Shown here one piece after another: positions 53,100 to 61,798 of a DNA stretch of 64,000 nt. The notes below the pieces were generated by a model that had not been told where the DNA came from, did no database searches, and saw only the letters and a program-made list of their open reading frames with translations. The position numbers were made by a program, and so were the translations under genes. The DNA lies in NCBI GenBank assembly GCA_934476675.1, contig CAKSOE010000001.1, forward strand, positions 343,930-407,929, read 5' to 3'. This stretch comes from an uncultured Clostridia bacterium. GTDB lineage: Bacteria; Bacillota; Clostridia; UBA1381. Position 1 is the first letter of the stretch. Each line of letters begins with the position of its first letter.

Positions 53100-53528
53100 A
53101 TGGCAGATACAAAGAAAACACCTGTATTTGACTGGGACACCGGGCAATTTGCTTTAGGTGTAGGCGGTACAGTAAAAACCGCTGTAGGCGCTGAAGCGGC
53201 GGCCATAATTGCGCAAAAAGCGTTAAATACGCAGTTGGGTAAATATTCGGTATACGCAGATTACGAGGATTTTACTAAAAATCATATATACGGTAGTCGT
53301 GTTCACGATATAGCTGTGCGGCAAGATTTACCCGAAGCTGTAAGACTGTCCGAGATAGAACGCGAAACAAAAGAAGCGTTACGGTACGACCCCCGTATCA
53401 GAGAGGTTACAAGCGTTACGGTATATACGGGCTACGATAACGGCGAGAAGTGCATATATACGGACGTGGAATTAGTAACCATATACAATAAACAAGTTGA
53501 GGTAAAGGGGGTTAAAGTAAATGGCTAA
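53100..53528 (+). CDS. Baseplate wedge protein, gp25/XkdS-like
   Basis: 142 residues. PVFDWDTGQFALGVGG, a central KYSVYADYEDFTKNHIYGS and RYDPRIREVTSVTVYTG are typical of XkdS/DUF2634. It overlaps the baseplate J gene by eight bases. Confidence 0.78.
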   Translation: MADTKKTPVFDWDTGQFALGVGGTVKTAVGAEAAAIIAQKALNTQLGKYSVYADYEDFTKNHIYGSRVHDIAVRQDLPEAVRLSEIERETKEALRYDPRIREVTSVTVYTGYDNGEKCIYTDVELVTIYNKQVEVKGVKVNG

Positions 53529-54684
53529 ACGACCCACATATACACCGCGGTTTATTGAAACCGCTACCGATATTACTAAACGTATGGTCGGCAATATCCC
53601 GGACACCTGGCACAAAGAGCCGGGCGACTTTATCTACGACGCTATGAAAACTAACCCGGCTGAAATTATACAGCTTGAAGAAAATCAAGACCGTATTTTA
53701 CGTAGTGCGTTTCCGCAGTATTGCGACGACGAAGATTTAGATAATCATTTAACATTACGAGGGCTTACGCGTACAGAAGCTACAAACGCTGTAAGGCTTT
53801 TATCTATAACGGCTGACAGCGGCGTTAAAATACCGCAAGGATATACGCTTACGTCTGTTGTACTGGATAACGACGGAAACCCTATACAATATGCTGTACG
53901 TGCAGAAATACGGTTTACCGACGCAGCTACGACCCGTGACGTATACGCTGTATGCCATTCTGTCGGTACTGTCGGAAATATCCCGGAAGGGTCTGAATTT
54001 GTGTTACAGCCGCCTATACCGGGTGTTCGCAGTATAACAGATTTAGGGTTAAGCGTAGCCGGGGCTGAACGGGAAAGCGCAGACGAATATTACACGCGAT
54101 ACCTTGAAGATATAGAAAACCCGGATACGGGCGGTAACGTCAACGATTACAAACGCTGGGTATTAAACGACTTCCCAGCTGAAACGGGTATAGTCATTCA
54201 AAAGGTTATTGTAGAGCCGAGATATAAGGGTAACGGTACTGTACGTATCGTGGCAATAGGCGGCGACTACAGCGTATTGTCTACGGACGAAATAGCGGCG
54301 TTACAGAAGTTTTTAGACCCTACGGGTTTACAAGGATTAGGCTACGGTAAAGCACCTTGCGGCGCTACTGTAGACGTGTTTACTGGCGAAAAGAAATACA
54401 TAGATATTACCGCCAGTGTAGACTATGTACCTAACGCAGACCACGCCGCCGTACTTGAAGCGTTTAAGTCTGCTGTAGTGGACTACATAAAGTCGCGTAT
54501 ATTTGAGGTTGACCCTACAACGAAACAGCTATACCCGATAGGCTATAACAAAATCGCGTCTATTTTGGGTAGTACGGAAGGCGTAGACAATTTCCACGAT
54601 TTAAAGATAAACAACGGCACTGTAGACGTAGAGTTAGAATTTTTTGACATACCAGAGCTAAGGGGCGTGACCTTTAATGATTGA
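53521..54684 (+). CDS. Baseplate J-like protein (XkdT)
   Basis: 387 residues. HLTLRGLTRTEATNAVRLLSITADSGVKIPQGYTL and ESADEYYTRYLEDIENPDTGGNVNDYKRWVLN are Baseplate_J hallmarks. The overlap at both ends shows translational coupling in the baseplate block. Confidence 0.88.
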   Translation: MAKRPTYTPRFIETATDITKRMVGNIPDTWHKEPGDFIYDAMKTNPAEIIQLEENQDRILRSAFPQYCDDEDLDNHLTLRGLTRTEATNAVRLLSITADSGVKIPQGYTLTSVVLDNDGNPIQYAVRAEIRFTDAATTRDVYAVCHSVGTVGNIPEGSEFVLQPPIPGVRSITDLGLSVAGAERESADEYYTRYLEDIENPDTGGNVNDYKRWVLNDFPAETGIVIQKVIVEPRYKGNGTVRIVAIGGDYSVLSTDEIAALQKFLDPTGLQGLGYGKAPCGATVDVFTGEKKYIDITASVDYVPNADHAAVLEAFKSAVVDYIKSRIFEVDPTTKQLYPIGYNKIASILGSTEGVDNFHDLKINNGTVDVELEFFDIPELRGVTFND

Positions 54685-55237
54685 TACAAGTACGCGTACC
54701 GAAGGAATGGTAAACGCTTCAGCTGACTACTACCAGGAAAACGAAATTTTTACGGCTATACAAAACGCCCAGGCTTTAGAGTATGACCGTATATACAGTA
54801 ATGATATGGACTTAGCGTTACAGCTATCACCATTAACCGCTACCTGGGGGCTTGTTTACTGGGAAGAAAGCGTAGGGTTACCTATGCACAATAACACTGA
54901 TTACGAAACACGGCGGCCAGCCGTGCTTGCAAAGTTAGCTAAAGCTGAAAATTTTAGCGCGGAAATGATACATACGTTAGTACAGGCTTACGGTAAACAT
55001 TGTACTGTTACCGTAAACAGCAACACAAGCACCGTAACGATAACGTTTACAGACGGTCTACCTAATCTGTTACCAGCGTTACAGGAAACTATAGAGGGTA
55101 TCATACACGCACATTTAGGCACAGTGTATAAAGTTATTTTTTCATATGCACAGCTGGAAAGCTACACACACGAAAAACTAAGTAACTTTACACACGACGA
55201 AATACAAAACGGAATACCTGTAGAGGGGGTGACTTAA
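54677..55237 (+). CDS. Tail protein (XkdU / tail protein I-like)
   Basis: 186 residues. DLALQLSPLTATWGLVYWEESVGLPMHN and NYETRRPAVLAKL-type sequence are those of DUF2313 baseplate proteins. It connects the baseplate to the fibres. A repeated YTHEKLSNFTHDEI end may bind the fibre. Confidence 0.8.
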   Translation: MIDTSTRTEGMVNASADYYQENEIFTAIQNAQALEYDRIYSNDMDLALQLSPLTATWGLVYWEESVGLPMHNNTDYETRRPAVLAKLAKAENFSAEMIHTLVQAYGKHCTVTVNSNTSTVTITFTDGLPNLLPALQETIEGIIHAHLGTVYKVIFSYAQLESYTHEKLSNFTHDEIQNGIPVEGVT

Positions 55238-55240
55238 TAT

Positions 55241-56260
55241 ATGGCAAGTCTTACGAATTTGTTAAAACTGATTAAACCAGACAAGAGCGAAAACTACAGT
55301 GTAGACATCTGGAACGCAAACAGCGACACCATAGATGAAGCTGTAGGTAAACGCGTGGTAAAAAACGACGACATAGTACCTAAAACCGCTACAAAAATAA
55401 CGTATGACGCTAAAGGTCTTGTTACAGGCGGCGCAGAACTTGACCCGGACGATATACCTAACCTTGGTATATCAAAAATCACAGGACGCGCCCCGGTTAT
55501 TTATGTTGACGGTGTACCGATATACGGAAGCCGTTTCGTGGATATTGACGATAGCGGAAATATGGTACTTAAAGCTGACGGAAGCGGCGACTGGCTTATA
55601 AGTGTAACCGAGGACGGCAAGGTATTAGTTACACGAGCTGTAACACCGATAGCCGACGACCTGGTAACAAATGACGCAGAAACAGCTTTAAGTGCTAAAA
55701 TGGGTAAATATCTTAAACAGCTTGTAGATACTGTCACAACAGCATTTAACACGTTTGTAGCGCGTACGGATAACCCCCACAAGGTTACGAAGGCACAGGT
55801 AGGTTTAGGTAACGCCGACAACACGGCTGACGCAGACAAAAATGTAGCTACGGCTAAAAAATTAGCCACAACACGTAAAATAAACGGCGTAGCCTTTGAC
55901 GGCAGTAAGGACATTACTGTAGCAGACAGTACAAAGATACCGACGACACAAAAAGGTGCGGCAAACGGTGTAGCGGAACTTGATGCTAACAGTAAAGTAC
56001 CGTCGTCACAGTTGCCCTATTACAACAGCAGTCCTACGATTTTTATAGACGACAAGCCTATATACCATATTACGTTTGCAGACGTAAAGGACGGTAAAGC
56101 TGTAATATCCGACGACGGAAATGGTGAATATCTTGTAGCGTGTACCCCCGACGGTACGGTATACCTACGAAATATGACTAACAATGTTACAGACCCGGTA
56201 ACGGGTGTTGTATACAGGCTGGATATTGTAAATAATCAGCCGCAACTAACAAAAATTTAA
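55241..56260 (+). CDS. Tail fibre protein
   Basis: 339 residues. KVTKAQVGLGNADNTADADKNVATAKKLATTRKINGVAFDGSKDITV is the phage fibre repeat. Two YVDGVPIYGSRFVDIDDSGNMVL / FIDDKPIYHITFADVKDGKAVIS units are tandem copies of a C-terminal-type domain. It likely contacts the receptor together with the lectin-type protein downstream. Confidence 0.82.
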   Translation: MASLTNLLKLIKPDKSENYSVDIWNANSDTIDEAVGKRVVKNDDIVPKTATKITYDAKGLVTGGAELDPDDIPNLGISKITGRAPVIYVDGVPIYGSRFVDIDDSGNMVLKADGSGDWLISVTEDGKVLVTRAVTPIADDLVTNDAETALSAKMGKYLKQLVDTVTTAFNTFVARTDNPHKVTKAQVGLGNADNTADADKNVATAKKLATTRKINGVAFDGSKDITVADSTKIPTTQKGAANGVAELDANSKVPSSQLPYYNSSPTIFIDDKPIYHITFADVKDGKAVISDDGNGEYLVACTPDGTVYLRNMTNNVTDPVTGVVYRLDIVNNQPQLTKI

Positions 56261-56274
56261 AGGAGTGAAACACT

Positions 56275-56655
56275 ATGAGTATTACACGTTACGCACGTCT
56301 TAGGGACGACGGCCGCGTAGAGTTTGCACCTAAAGGGGCAACCCAGGAACAGCTTACGGAAGGCGGCTACTTACCCTATGAGGAACAGGAAAAGCCTACG
56401 GGCGAACACAACTACGCTACAGAGTATACACAAAAAGACGGCAAGATAATTAGGGGCTGGAAACCATACCCGAATTATGAACGTATTGCAGAGCTAAAAG
56501 AGCAGCTTACGGCTACCGATTACAAGGTAATCAAATGTAATGAAGTCCAACTTGTCGGTGGCGATATGCCGTATGATATAACGGTACTGCATACTGAAAG
56601 ACAGGCAATACGCGACGAGATTAACCGTTTAGAAAGGTGTGAGGATAATGAGTAA
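56275..56655 (+). CDS. Tail fibre-associated protein (XkdW-like)
   Basis: 126 residues. FAPKGATQEQLTEGGYLPYEEQEKP and the C-terminal helices ITVLHTERQAIRDEINRLE resemble XkdW or fibre-assembly proteins. Stop overlaps the next start. Confidence 0.65.
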   Translation: MSITRYARLRDDGRVEFAPKGATQEQLTEGGYLPYEEQEKPTGEHNYATEYTQKDGKIIRGWKPYPNYERIAELKEQLTATDYKVIKCNEVQLVGGDMPYDITVLHTERQAIRDEINRLERCEDNE

Positions 56656-57703
56656 AAATATTTATCTTTCGACAAGGGATAAGAGCTTAGAGGAATTAAG
56701 TTTAAGCCTACCCCCTAACAATGAAATCATTGTAGACGATATGGGTGACCCGTCTGTTATGGTAAAAATCCCCCAGCTTACCTACAAGGACGTAGGTATA
56801 GGCACAAGCACAAACGTTTTACCCGCCTTTAAGGTAAATGGTAAGACGATACCGTACCTGTATATTTCAAAGTATAAGAATATCGTTAAAAATGACAGAG
56901 CCTACAGCTTGCCGTATAAAGCCCCGGCTATAAATATGACGATAGACCAGGCGCGTACTTATTGCGAAAACAAAGGCGACGGCTGGCACTTAATGACTAA
57001 TGCGGAATGGGCGGCCATTGCTTTATGGTGTAAAAAGCATAATTGCCAGCCATACGGCAATAACAACGGCAGTTACGCCGACTACTATAACACAACCGAT
57101 AAAGGTGCACCTATGCCTATATATAACGATAACTACGGTGATAACATACCCTATACGGCAACAGGCAGCGGACCTAAAAACTGGTTTCATAACGACGACT
57201 TCAGCGGCATAGCTGACCTTAACGGTAACGTTTGTGAATGGGTAGGCGGTCTTAGGCTTAATAACGGCGAAATACAGGTTATTCCCGACAATAACGCCGC
57301 ACAAGCTGTAGACCAGGGCGCTAACAGCGCCCTGTGGAAAGCCATAAGCCAGACGGGCGCTATGGTAGCGCCCGGCACGGACGGAGCGTTAAAATTTAAC
57401 AACACGACAGGTATTAAAACCACAAGCGGTACGTTTCAGGGTATGACCGTTGCAGACGGTATCACTATCCCGGACTATCTGAAAGCCTTAGCGTTATATC
57501 CTAATGACGCAGCCGACACATACAAAAATGACCGCTTCCACACCGGCACAAGTAGCGAAAATGTGCCATCTCGCGGCGGCAACTTCAACGCCGAGAGCAA
57601 CGCGGGCGTTTTCTTCTGCGACTTCGGCCTACTCCGCTCGTACTGCGATTGCGACGTTGGCTTCCGCTCCGCTTTTGTACCCGGAAATCTGCTTACTGAT
57701 TAA
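56648..57703 (+). CDS. C-type-lectin-fold (FGE-like) fibre protein, DGR variable protein
   Basis: 351 residues from the ATG at 56648 after GTGAGGATA. The central and C-terminal parts follow the FGE-sulfatase/CLec fold used by DGR targets: INMTIDQARTYCENKGDGWHLMTNAEWAAIALW, DLNGNVCEWVGGLRL and the final SRGGNFNAESNAGVFF ... VGFRSAFV. The last about 110 bases differ sharply in composition from the gene (see the variable region). It is probably the tip protein that binds the host surface. Confidence 0.85.
   Translation: MSKNIYLSTRDKSLEELSLSLPPNNEIIVDDMGDPSVMVKIPQLTYKDVGIGTSTNVLPAFKVNGKTIPYLYISKYKNIVKNDRAYSLPYKAPAINMTIDQARTYCENKGDGWHLMTNAEWAAIALWCKKHNCQPYGNNNGSYADYYNTTDKGAPMPIYNDNYGDNIPYTATGSGPKNWFHNDDFSGIADLNGNVCEWVGGLRLNNGEIQVIPDNNAAQAVDQGANSALWKAISQTGAMVAPGTDGALKFNNTTGIKTTSGTFQGMTVADGITIPDYLKALALYPNDAADTYKNDRFHTGTSSENVPSRGGNFNAESNAGVFFCDFGLLRSYCDCDVGFRSAFVPGNLLTD
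57569..57679 (+). repeat. DGR variable region (VR)
   Basis: The stretch from TCTCGCGGCGGC to GGCTTCCGCTCCGCTTTTG is much richer in G+C than the rest of the gene and uses C-ending codons nearly throughout. Codons at the lectin's ligand-binding positions are TTC, TGC, GAC, TAC, CTC and similar, as expected from AAC codons of a template repeat changed at adenines. No template repeat was found in this window. Confidence 0.72.
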
Positions 57704-57745
57704 CTGACAGCCGACCGATAGGGCGGCTTAGAAAGGATAACGATT

Positions 57746-57883
57746 ATGGAAGATTTAAAAATACCGTAAAAACTATACGATATGATTAAGTACGGTTATA
57801 TCGCATTAGCACAATTTCCGAAAAGTGAAAAAATGCGCTGTAAGCTGGCTGAAGAATACAGCGGACAGCAGAAAGGACAGTAA
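57746..57883 (+). pseudogene. Broken remnant of a DGR accessory protein (Avd-like)
   Basis: AAAGGATAACG and an ATG begin a frame MEDLKIP, a TAA stop at 57767, then KLYDMIKYGYIALAQFPKSEK. The FPKSEK helix is typical of Avd proteins. The sequence then jumps to a short unrelated-looking end (MRCKLAEEYSGQQKGQ) and stops, where Avd should continue for about 80 residues. So the gene has one nonsense codon and an apparent internal deletion. TR and reverse transcriptase, which normally follow, are missing. Confidence 0.55.
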
Positions 57884-57886
57884 GCT

Positions 57887-58189
57887 ATGGATAACGCAGT
57901 AAGTAAAGGCGTTTTTGACGCTACAAACAAAATAAATGATGAACGCTTTGCGCGTGACAAGCACGACCTTGAAAAACACGACGAAGCAATACAAAAATTG
58001 ACCCAGCTTACCGCTGAAATCGGACAGCTGGTTAAACAGCACGACGATACAATAAAAAACCACGAAAGCCGTATAGACACGCTGGAGCATAAGCCTTCTG
58101 TATGGTTTGACCGTATTGTATCTGGTATTGTGGCGGCTGTAATTGCCGCTATCGTTACAGCTGTTATTAGCGGTAACATAAACCTGTAA
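57887..58189 (+). CDS. Holin-associated coiled-coil membrane protein (XhlA-like)
   Basis: 100 residues. A coiled coil (QKLTQLTAEIGQLVKQHDDTIKNHESRIDTLE) precedes one C-terminal transmembrane helix (IVSGIVAAVIAAIVTAVISG). This is the XhlA/hemolysin XhlA layout found next to holins. Confidence 0.78.
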   Translation: MDNAVSKGVFDATNKINDERFARDKHDLEKHDEAIQKLTQLTAEIGQLVKQHDDTIKNHESRIDTLEHKPSVWFDRIVSGIVAAVIAAIVTAVISGNINL

Positions 58190-58202
58190 GGGGTGTTATG
58201 AT

Positions 58203-58481
58203 ATGCGAAAAAAGACAAAAAAGCGTTTTAAGGGCTTGTTTATGCGTATTATAGTGGTATTCTGTTTAGCCTATGTGGTTTATATTACAGAACGGTCTTT
58301 ACGTATATGTGAGCTTACGCAAATATCCCCGGCGGCCGTCTACGGTACAGCCGTAGGCTTTTTCGGTGCTGAACTGATAATGTTACTGGTTAAGCGTATC
58401 ACGAATGATAAAACCGAAACAAAGAAAAACGACGACACGGGTAATAAAATAGAGGACGGACAGCCGTTACCTCTACCGTAA
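58203..58481 (+). CDS. Two-helix membrane protein of the lysis cassette
   Basis: 92 residues with two hydrophobic segments (IIVVFCLAYVVYI, AVYGTAVGFFGAELIMLLV), a basic N-terminus and polar tail. Holin-like or holin regulator; not assignable to one family. Confidence 0.65.
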   Translation: MRKKTKKRFKGLFMRIIVVFCLAYVVYITERSLRICELTQISPAAVYGTAVGFFGAELIMLLVKRITNDKTETKKNDDTGNKIEDGQPLPLP

Positions 58482-58495
58482 AGGAGTGAAAAAGA

Positions 58496-58855
58496 ATGAA
58501 CGTATTAAATTTTATAGCGGAAAACTGGGATATTATAGCTGTTATTCTGGTACTTATAACCGGGGTACTGCTTAGGCTTAGGGCTTTATGGAAGGGCGAC
58601 GTAGTAGAGTGGCTTGTAGCAATATGCGCCGACGCGGAAACGCTTTACGGCGACGGTACGGGTTACCTAAAGCTACGTTATGTATATAACGCATTTCTGG
58701 CTACGTTCCCGGTATTGTCTAAGTACATATCTTTTGATACCTTTAGTCAATGGGTAGACATTGCCTTAGACAAGCTGAAGGCTAAACTAAGTGCAAACGA
58801 GAAACTAAACAACGTTGTAAAACCTGTATTAGGGGGTATTAAGAATGAACAATAA
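58496..58855 (+). CDS. Phage holin, LLH-type
   Basis: 119 residues. NVLNFIAENWDIIAVILVLITGVLLRLRALWKGDVVEWL gives one N-terminal membrane helix and the following AICADAETLYGDGTGYLKLRYVYNAF pattern of LLH holins. It overlaps the endolysin by 11 bases and would release the enzyme to the wall. Confidence 0.78.
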   Translation: MNVLNFIAENWDIIAVILVLITGVLLRLRALWKGDVVEWLVAICADAETLYGDGTGYLKLRYVYNAFLATFPVLSKYISFDTFSQWVDIALDKLKAKLSANEKLNNVVKPVLGGIKNEQ

Positions 58856-59942
58856 AGAACTTGCACAAAAAGCGTTAAACGTAGCACGTAATTATAATAC
58901 GGCTTACGTGTGGGGTACATTCGGCTTAGTGGCAAACGGCGCTAATATGCAAAGAATGATTAACCAGTATTCAAAGAACACGAAATACCTAAACAAGGCA
59001 AGGCAGATATACGGTAACGGATATTTCTTTGACTGTGTGGGGCTTATTAAGGGGCTTTTGTGGGGCTGGTGCGGTAACCCTAACAAAACATACGGCGGTG
59101 CGGGGTATGCGTCTAACGGTGTCCCGGATATATCGGCCGACCAAATGATAACACAATGTAACGACGTGTCTACCGATTTTAGTAAAATCGTTGTCGGTGC
59201 GGCTGTATGGCTTCCCGGACATATCGGTATATACGTCGGTGACGGTAAGGTAGTAGAAGCTACACCGTCATTTAACAACGGCGTCCAAATAACCGCTTGC
59301 GGCAACATAGGCGGTATTTCTGGTTTAAATACAAGAAAGTGGACGAAACACGGTAAAATACCGTGGGTAAGCTATTCAGCCGTCACACCTACCGCGGCTG
59401 ATACGCTTACCGACATTCACGGACACTATGCGGAAAAACACATAAAAAAGCTGATACACTACGGAATTATCAGCGGCTACGAGGATAACACCTTTAGACC
59501 AGATAACCCCGTAACACGCGGCGAATTTTCCGTAATGACCGAAAGGGCATTAACTAAGGCTTGCGGATATAACCTTAAAAAGTCCCACGCCTTCAGCGAC
59601 ATAGACGGTTATTACGGAGCTGAAAGCATAGACAAGATTACCGCTTGTGGTATCGTGAACGGTTACGAGGACGGCACTTTTAGACCTAACGCAAATATTA
59701 CACGAGGACAGGCGGCAATGATTACAGCTAACTTCCTGTATTATTGCGGCATAAAGGCTAAGACGATTGCTAAAACGTTCCCGGACACAGCTAACCACTA
59801 TGCGGACCGTCATATACAAACGCTTATAGCATACGGCGTAGTAAATGGCTACGAGGACGGCACTTTTAAACCCGACATCAACGTAACACGAGGACAGGCG
59901 GCTATAATGCTTGCTAACGCCCTTACTATCGTTGGCAAATAA
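58845..59942 (+). CDS. Endolysin: NlpC/P60-like peptidase with three SLH domains
   Basis: 365 residues. Catalytic part about 1-175: FDCVGLIKGLLWGW supplies Cys and GAAVWLPGHIGIYVGDGKVVEAT the His of a Cys/His peptidase. Residues about 185-365 are three S-layer homology units (FSDIxGHYAExxIxxLIxxGIISGYEDNTFRPDxPVTRGEFSVM pattern). SLH domains bind pyruvylated wall polysaccharide, so this is the wall anchor. SLH-anchored endolysins are uncommon. Confidence 0.84.
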   Translation: MNNKELAQKALNVARNYNTAYVWGTFGLVANGANMQRMINQYSKNTKYLNKARQIYGNGYFFDCVGLIKGLLWGWCGNPNKTYGGAGYASNGVPDISADQMITQCNDVSTDFSKIVVGAAVWLPGHIGIYVGDGKVVEATPSFNNGVQITACGNIGGISGLNTRKWTKHGKIPWVSYSAVTPTAADTLTDIHGHYAEKHIKKLIHYGIISGYEDNTFRPDNPVTRGEFSVMTERALTKACGYNLKKSHAFSDIDGYYGAESIDKITACGIVNGYEDGTFRPNANITRGQAAMITANFLYYCGIKAKTIAKTFPDTANHYADRHIQTLIAYGVVNGYEDGTFKPDINVTRGQAAIMLANALTIVGK

Positions 59943-59952
59943 GATAACGTAT

Positions 59953-59990
59953 AACCCACCTTACACAAGCTGTAGGGTGGGTTTATTTTT
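59953..59990 (+). terminator. Terminator of the late operon
   Basis: 13-bp stem (59953-59965 with 59971-59983, one G-T pair), 5-base loop, then ATTTTTA. Ends the lysis genes. Confidence 0.9.
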
Positions 59991-60021
59991 ATTGCCTTAA
60001 AGAAAATTTATTAAATTTAAG

Positions 60022-60072
60022 TTGTCCTATTGACAAACATAAGTAATTGTAGTATACTTGTCTATAGGACAA
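60022..60072 (+). promoter_or_regulatory. Integrase-operon promoter with two TTGTC-type operators
   Basis: TTGACA (60030-60035), 17-base spacer, TATACT (60053-60058). TTGTCCTATTGACAA (60022-60036) covers the -35 and TTGTCTATAGGACAA (60058-60072) follows the -10. A degenerate third copy lies near 60089. The promoter should be tightly controlled by the phage repressor. Confidence 0.82.
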
Positions 60073-60112
60073 ATAATAAATATTAAATTGTCATATAGAA
60101 AGGTGTGTTACT

Positions 60113-60343
60113 ATGAAATCAGTAGAAAAGAACATCATACGCTATCAGATTATGGCGAAACACAAGCAATTAACAAGGGGCGGCAACTATCATACAGCCC
60201 GTAGACTGTTAGAGTTTTTACGCAAAAAACGTATAGCTTTAGACCTTAGCGACGCAGACTATGAAGCAGACGATATATTAGCGTACTTAGGACTTAGAGC
60301 TACATACAGCCGCAGCTTTTGTACGGCGTACTATAAACTGTAA
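60113..60343 (+). CDS. Small protein upstream of integrase, unknown
   Basis: 76 residues, basic (KSVEKNIIRYQIMAKHKQLTRGGNYHTARRLLEFLRKKRIAL). Co-transcribed with int, with GAAAGGTGTG ahead. A recombination directionality or regulatory role is possible but not shown; no helix-turn-helix is obvious. Confidence 0.65.
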   Translation: MKSVEKNIIRYQIMAKHKQLTRGGNYHTARRLLEFLRKKRIALDLSDADYEADDILAYLGLRATYSRSFCTAYYKL

Positions 60344-60355
60344 GGGGGTTACGTT

Positions 60356-61714
60356 ATGGCAAAGCGCAGAGGAAACGGCGAAGGGTGCATATACAAACGT
60401 AAAAACGGCTGGGCTGCCGTCGTATCAGACGGTACAGACCCTAAAACAGGTAAAACTAAACGTAAATTTTTGTACGGTAAAACACGTGAGGAAGTAAAAG
60501 AAAAACTACGGAACGTACAAAACCAGCAAGCGACGGGCGGTATAGTAGACGCCGGGCGGCTTAACCTTGCTACCTGGGTTACGACCTGGTGTAATGCTTA
60601 CGCTAAACCGAATATAAAGCCGTCTACATATGATAGTTATATGCAGCAAATATGCTGTCATATTATACCCGAATTAGGCGGCATTTTATTAAAAAGACTT
60701 ACGACGACCGATATACAATGTTTTTATACTAAACTGCTGGAAAGCGGTAACAAGTCAAAAGTACAAGACCCGGACACCGGGGAGCTTGTAGAGCGTGGCG
60801 GCGGTCTGGCCGCGTCAACCGTGGTACGTATTCATAATATTTTAAACGAAGCCTTAGAACAGGCAAAAAACGAAAATAAAATACTTGTAAACCCGGTAAC
60901 GGCAGCTAAACCGCCGAGAGTTGAAAAAAAGGAAATGAAGGTATTAAGTCAAGACCAGGTAGGTATATTTTTAGAAAAGTCGAAAGATTATAGATACTAC
61001 GGAGCGTATGTATTAGCTGTAACGTCTGGTATGCGGCGCGGTGAAGTGTTGGGCTTGCCGTGGACGCTGTTTACGTTAAACCAAGCTACGCCGTCCGTTT
61101 CCTGGAACGAATTAGACAAACTGATACCCTGGGATAAATTCGACGATATACAGCCCTGGGACACTGAAGCTATAGCTGAAATACTTACAGCGGCAAACAT
61201 ATCATTTGATAACCCGGTTATCGTAGTACGGCAACAGCTTAACGTAGTAAGCGGCGGTACACAGCTTATGACGCCTAAAACAAATAATTCCGTACGGTCT
61301 ATACATATACCTGTAGGCACAGCCTGTATACTTGTATATCAACGCTATTTACAGCTTAAAGAAAAGAAAGCTGTAGGCAAAGGCTATAACAGGGAAAATT
61401 TAGTATTTTGCACATCAACGGGAAAACCAGCACCGCCCAGGAGCTTTACGCGCAACTTCCAGGGAGCATTAAAACACGCCGGGCTGGAACGTATGCGTTT
61501 TCACGATATGCGCCACACGGTAGCCACGGTACTTTTAGAGGAAGGTGCGGCACTGAATACCGTACAGGAACTTTTAGGGCATTACGACCCTAAATTTACG
61601 GCCACGCAGTACGGCCACGTTACTACCCGTATGAGAACAGAAGCGACCGACAAATTAAGCGGACTGCTTACAGCGGCTAAGCGTGTTGGGCAGCACGATA
61701 CAAAAAAGCCATAA
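60356..61714 (+). CDS. int: Tyrosine recombinase integrase
   Basis: 452 residues. N-terminal AP2-like arm-binding domain (GSIYKRK-type GCIYKRKNGWAAVVSDGTDPKTGKTKRKFLYG), SAM-like core-binding domain, then the catalytic domain: Arg in SGMRRGEVLGLPW, HDMRHTVATVL, LGHYDPK and the nucleophile Tyr in TATQYGHV. An insert of about 50 Trp/Asp-rich residues lies after the first Arg. It acts on tRNA-Thr, adjacent at 62237. AAGGGGG precedes the ATG. Confidence 0.94.
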   Translation: MAKRRGNGEGCIYKRKNGWAAVVSDGTDPKTGKTKRKFLYGKTREEVKEKLRNVQNQQATGGIVDAGRLNLATWVTTWCNAYAKPNIKPSTYDSYMQQICCHIIPELGGILLKRLTTTDIQCFYTKLLESGNKSKVQDPDTGELVERGGGLAASTVVRIHNILNEALEQAKNENKILVNPVTAAKPPRVEKKEMKVLSQDQVGIFLEKSKDYRYYGAYVLAVTSGMRRGEVLGLPWTLFTLNQATPSVSWNELDKLIPWDKFDDIQPWDTEAIAEILTAANISFDNPVIVVRQQLNVVSGGTQLMTPKTNNSVRSIHIPVGTACILVYQRYLQLKEKKAVGKGYNRENLVFCTSTGKPAPPRSFTRNFQGALKHAGLERMRFHDMRHTVATVLLEEGAALNTVQELLGHYDPKFTATQYGHVTTRMRTEATDKLSGLLTAAKRVGQHDTKKP

Positions 61715-61732
61715 AAAATTTTATATTGCTGC

Positions 61733-61775
61733 TGGACTTTCCAAAATATTTGTAGTATAATTGTCTATAGGACAA
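61733..61775 (+). promoter_or_regulatory. Promoter and operator of the right-end repressor gene
   Basis: TGGACT (61733-61738), 17-base spacer, TATAAT (61756-61761), directly followed by the operator TTGTCTATAGGACAA (61761-61775). The gene next to it is a repressor, so autoregulation is likely. Confidence 0.72.
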
Positions 61776-61798
61776 CTAACAAGAAAGGGGCGGCGGCT

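Noticed and set aside
57746..57883. Alternative view of 57746-57883 as an intact short XkdX-like protein starting at the internal ATG (57782)
   Set aside because: No ribosome site precedes that ATG, while the upstream ATG has AAAGGATAACG; the FPKSEK motif and neighbouring variable region favour an Avd remnant. Not fully excluded.
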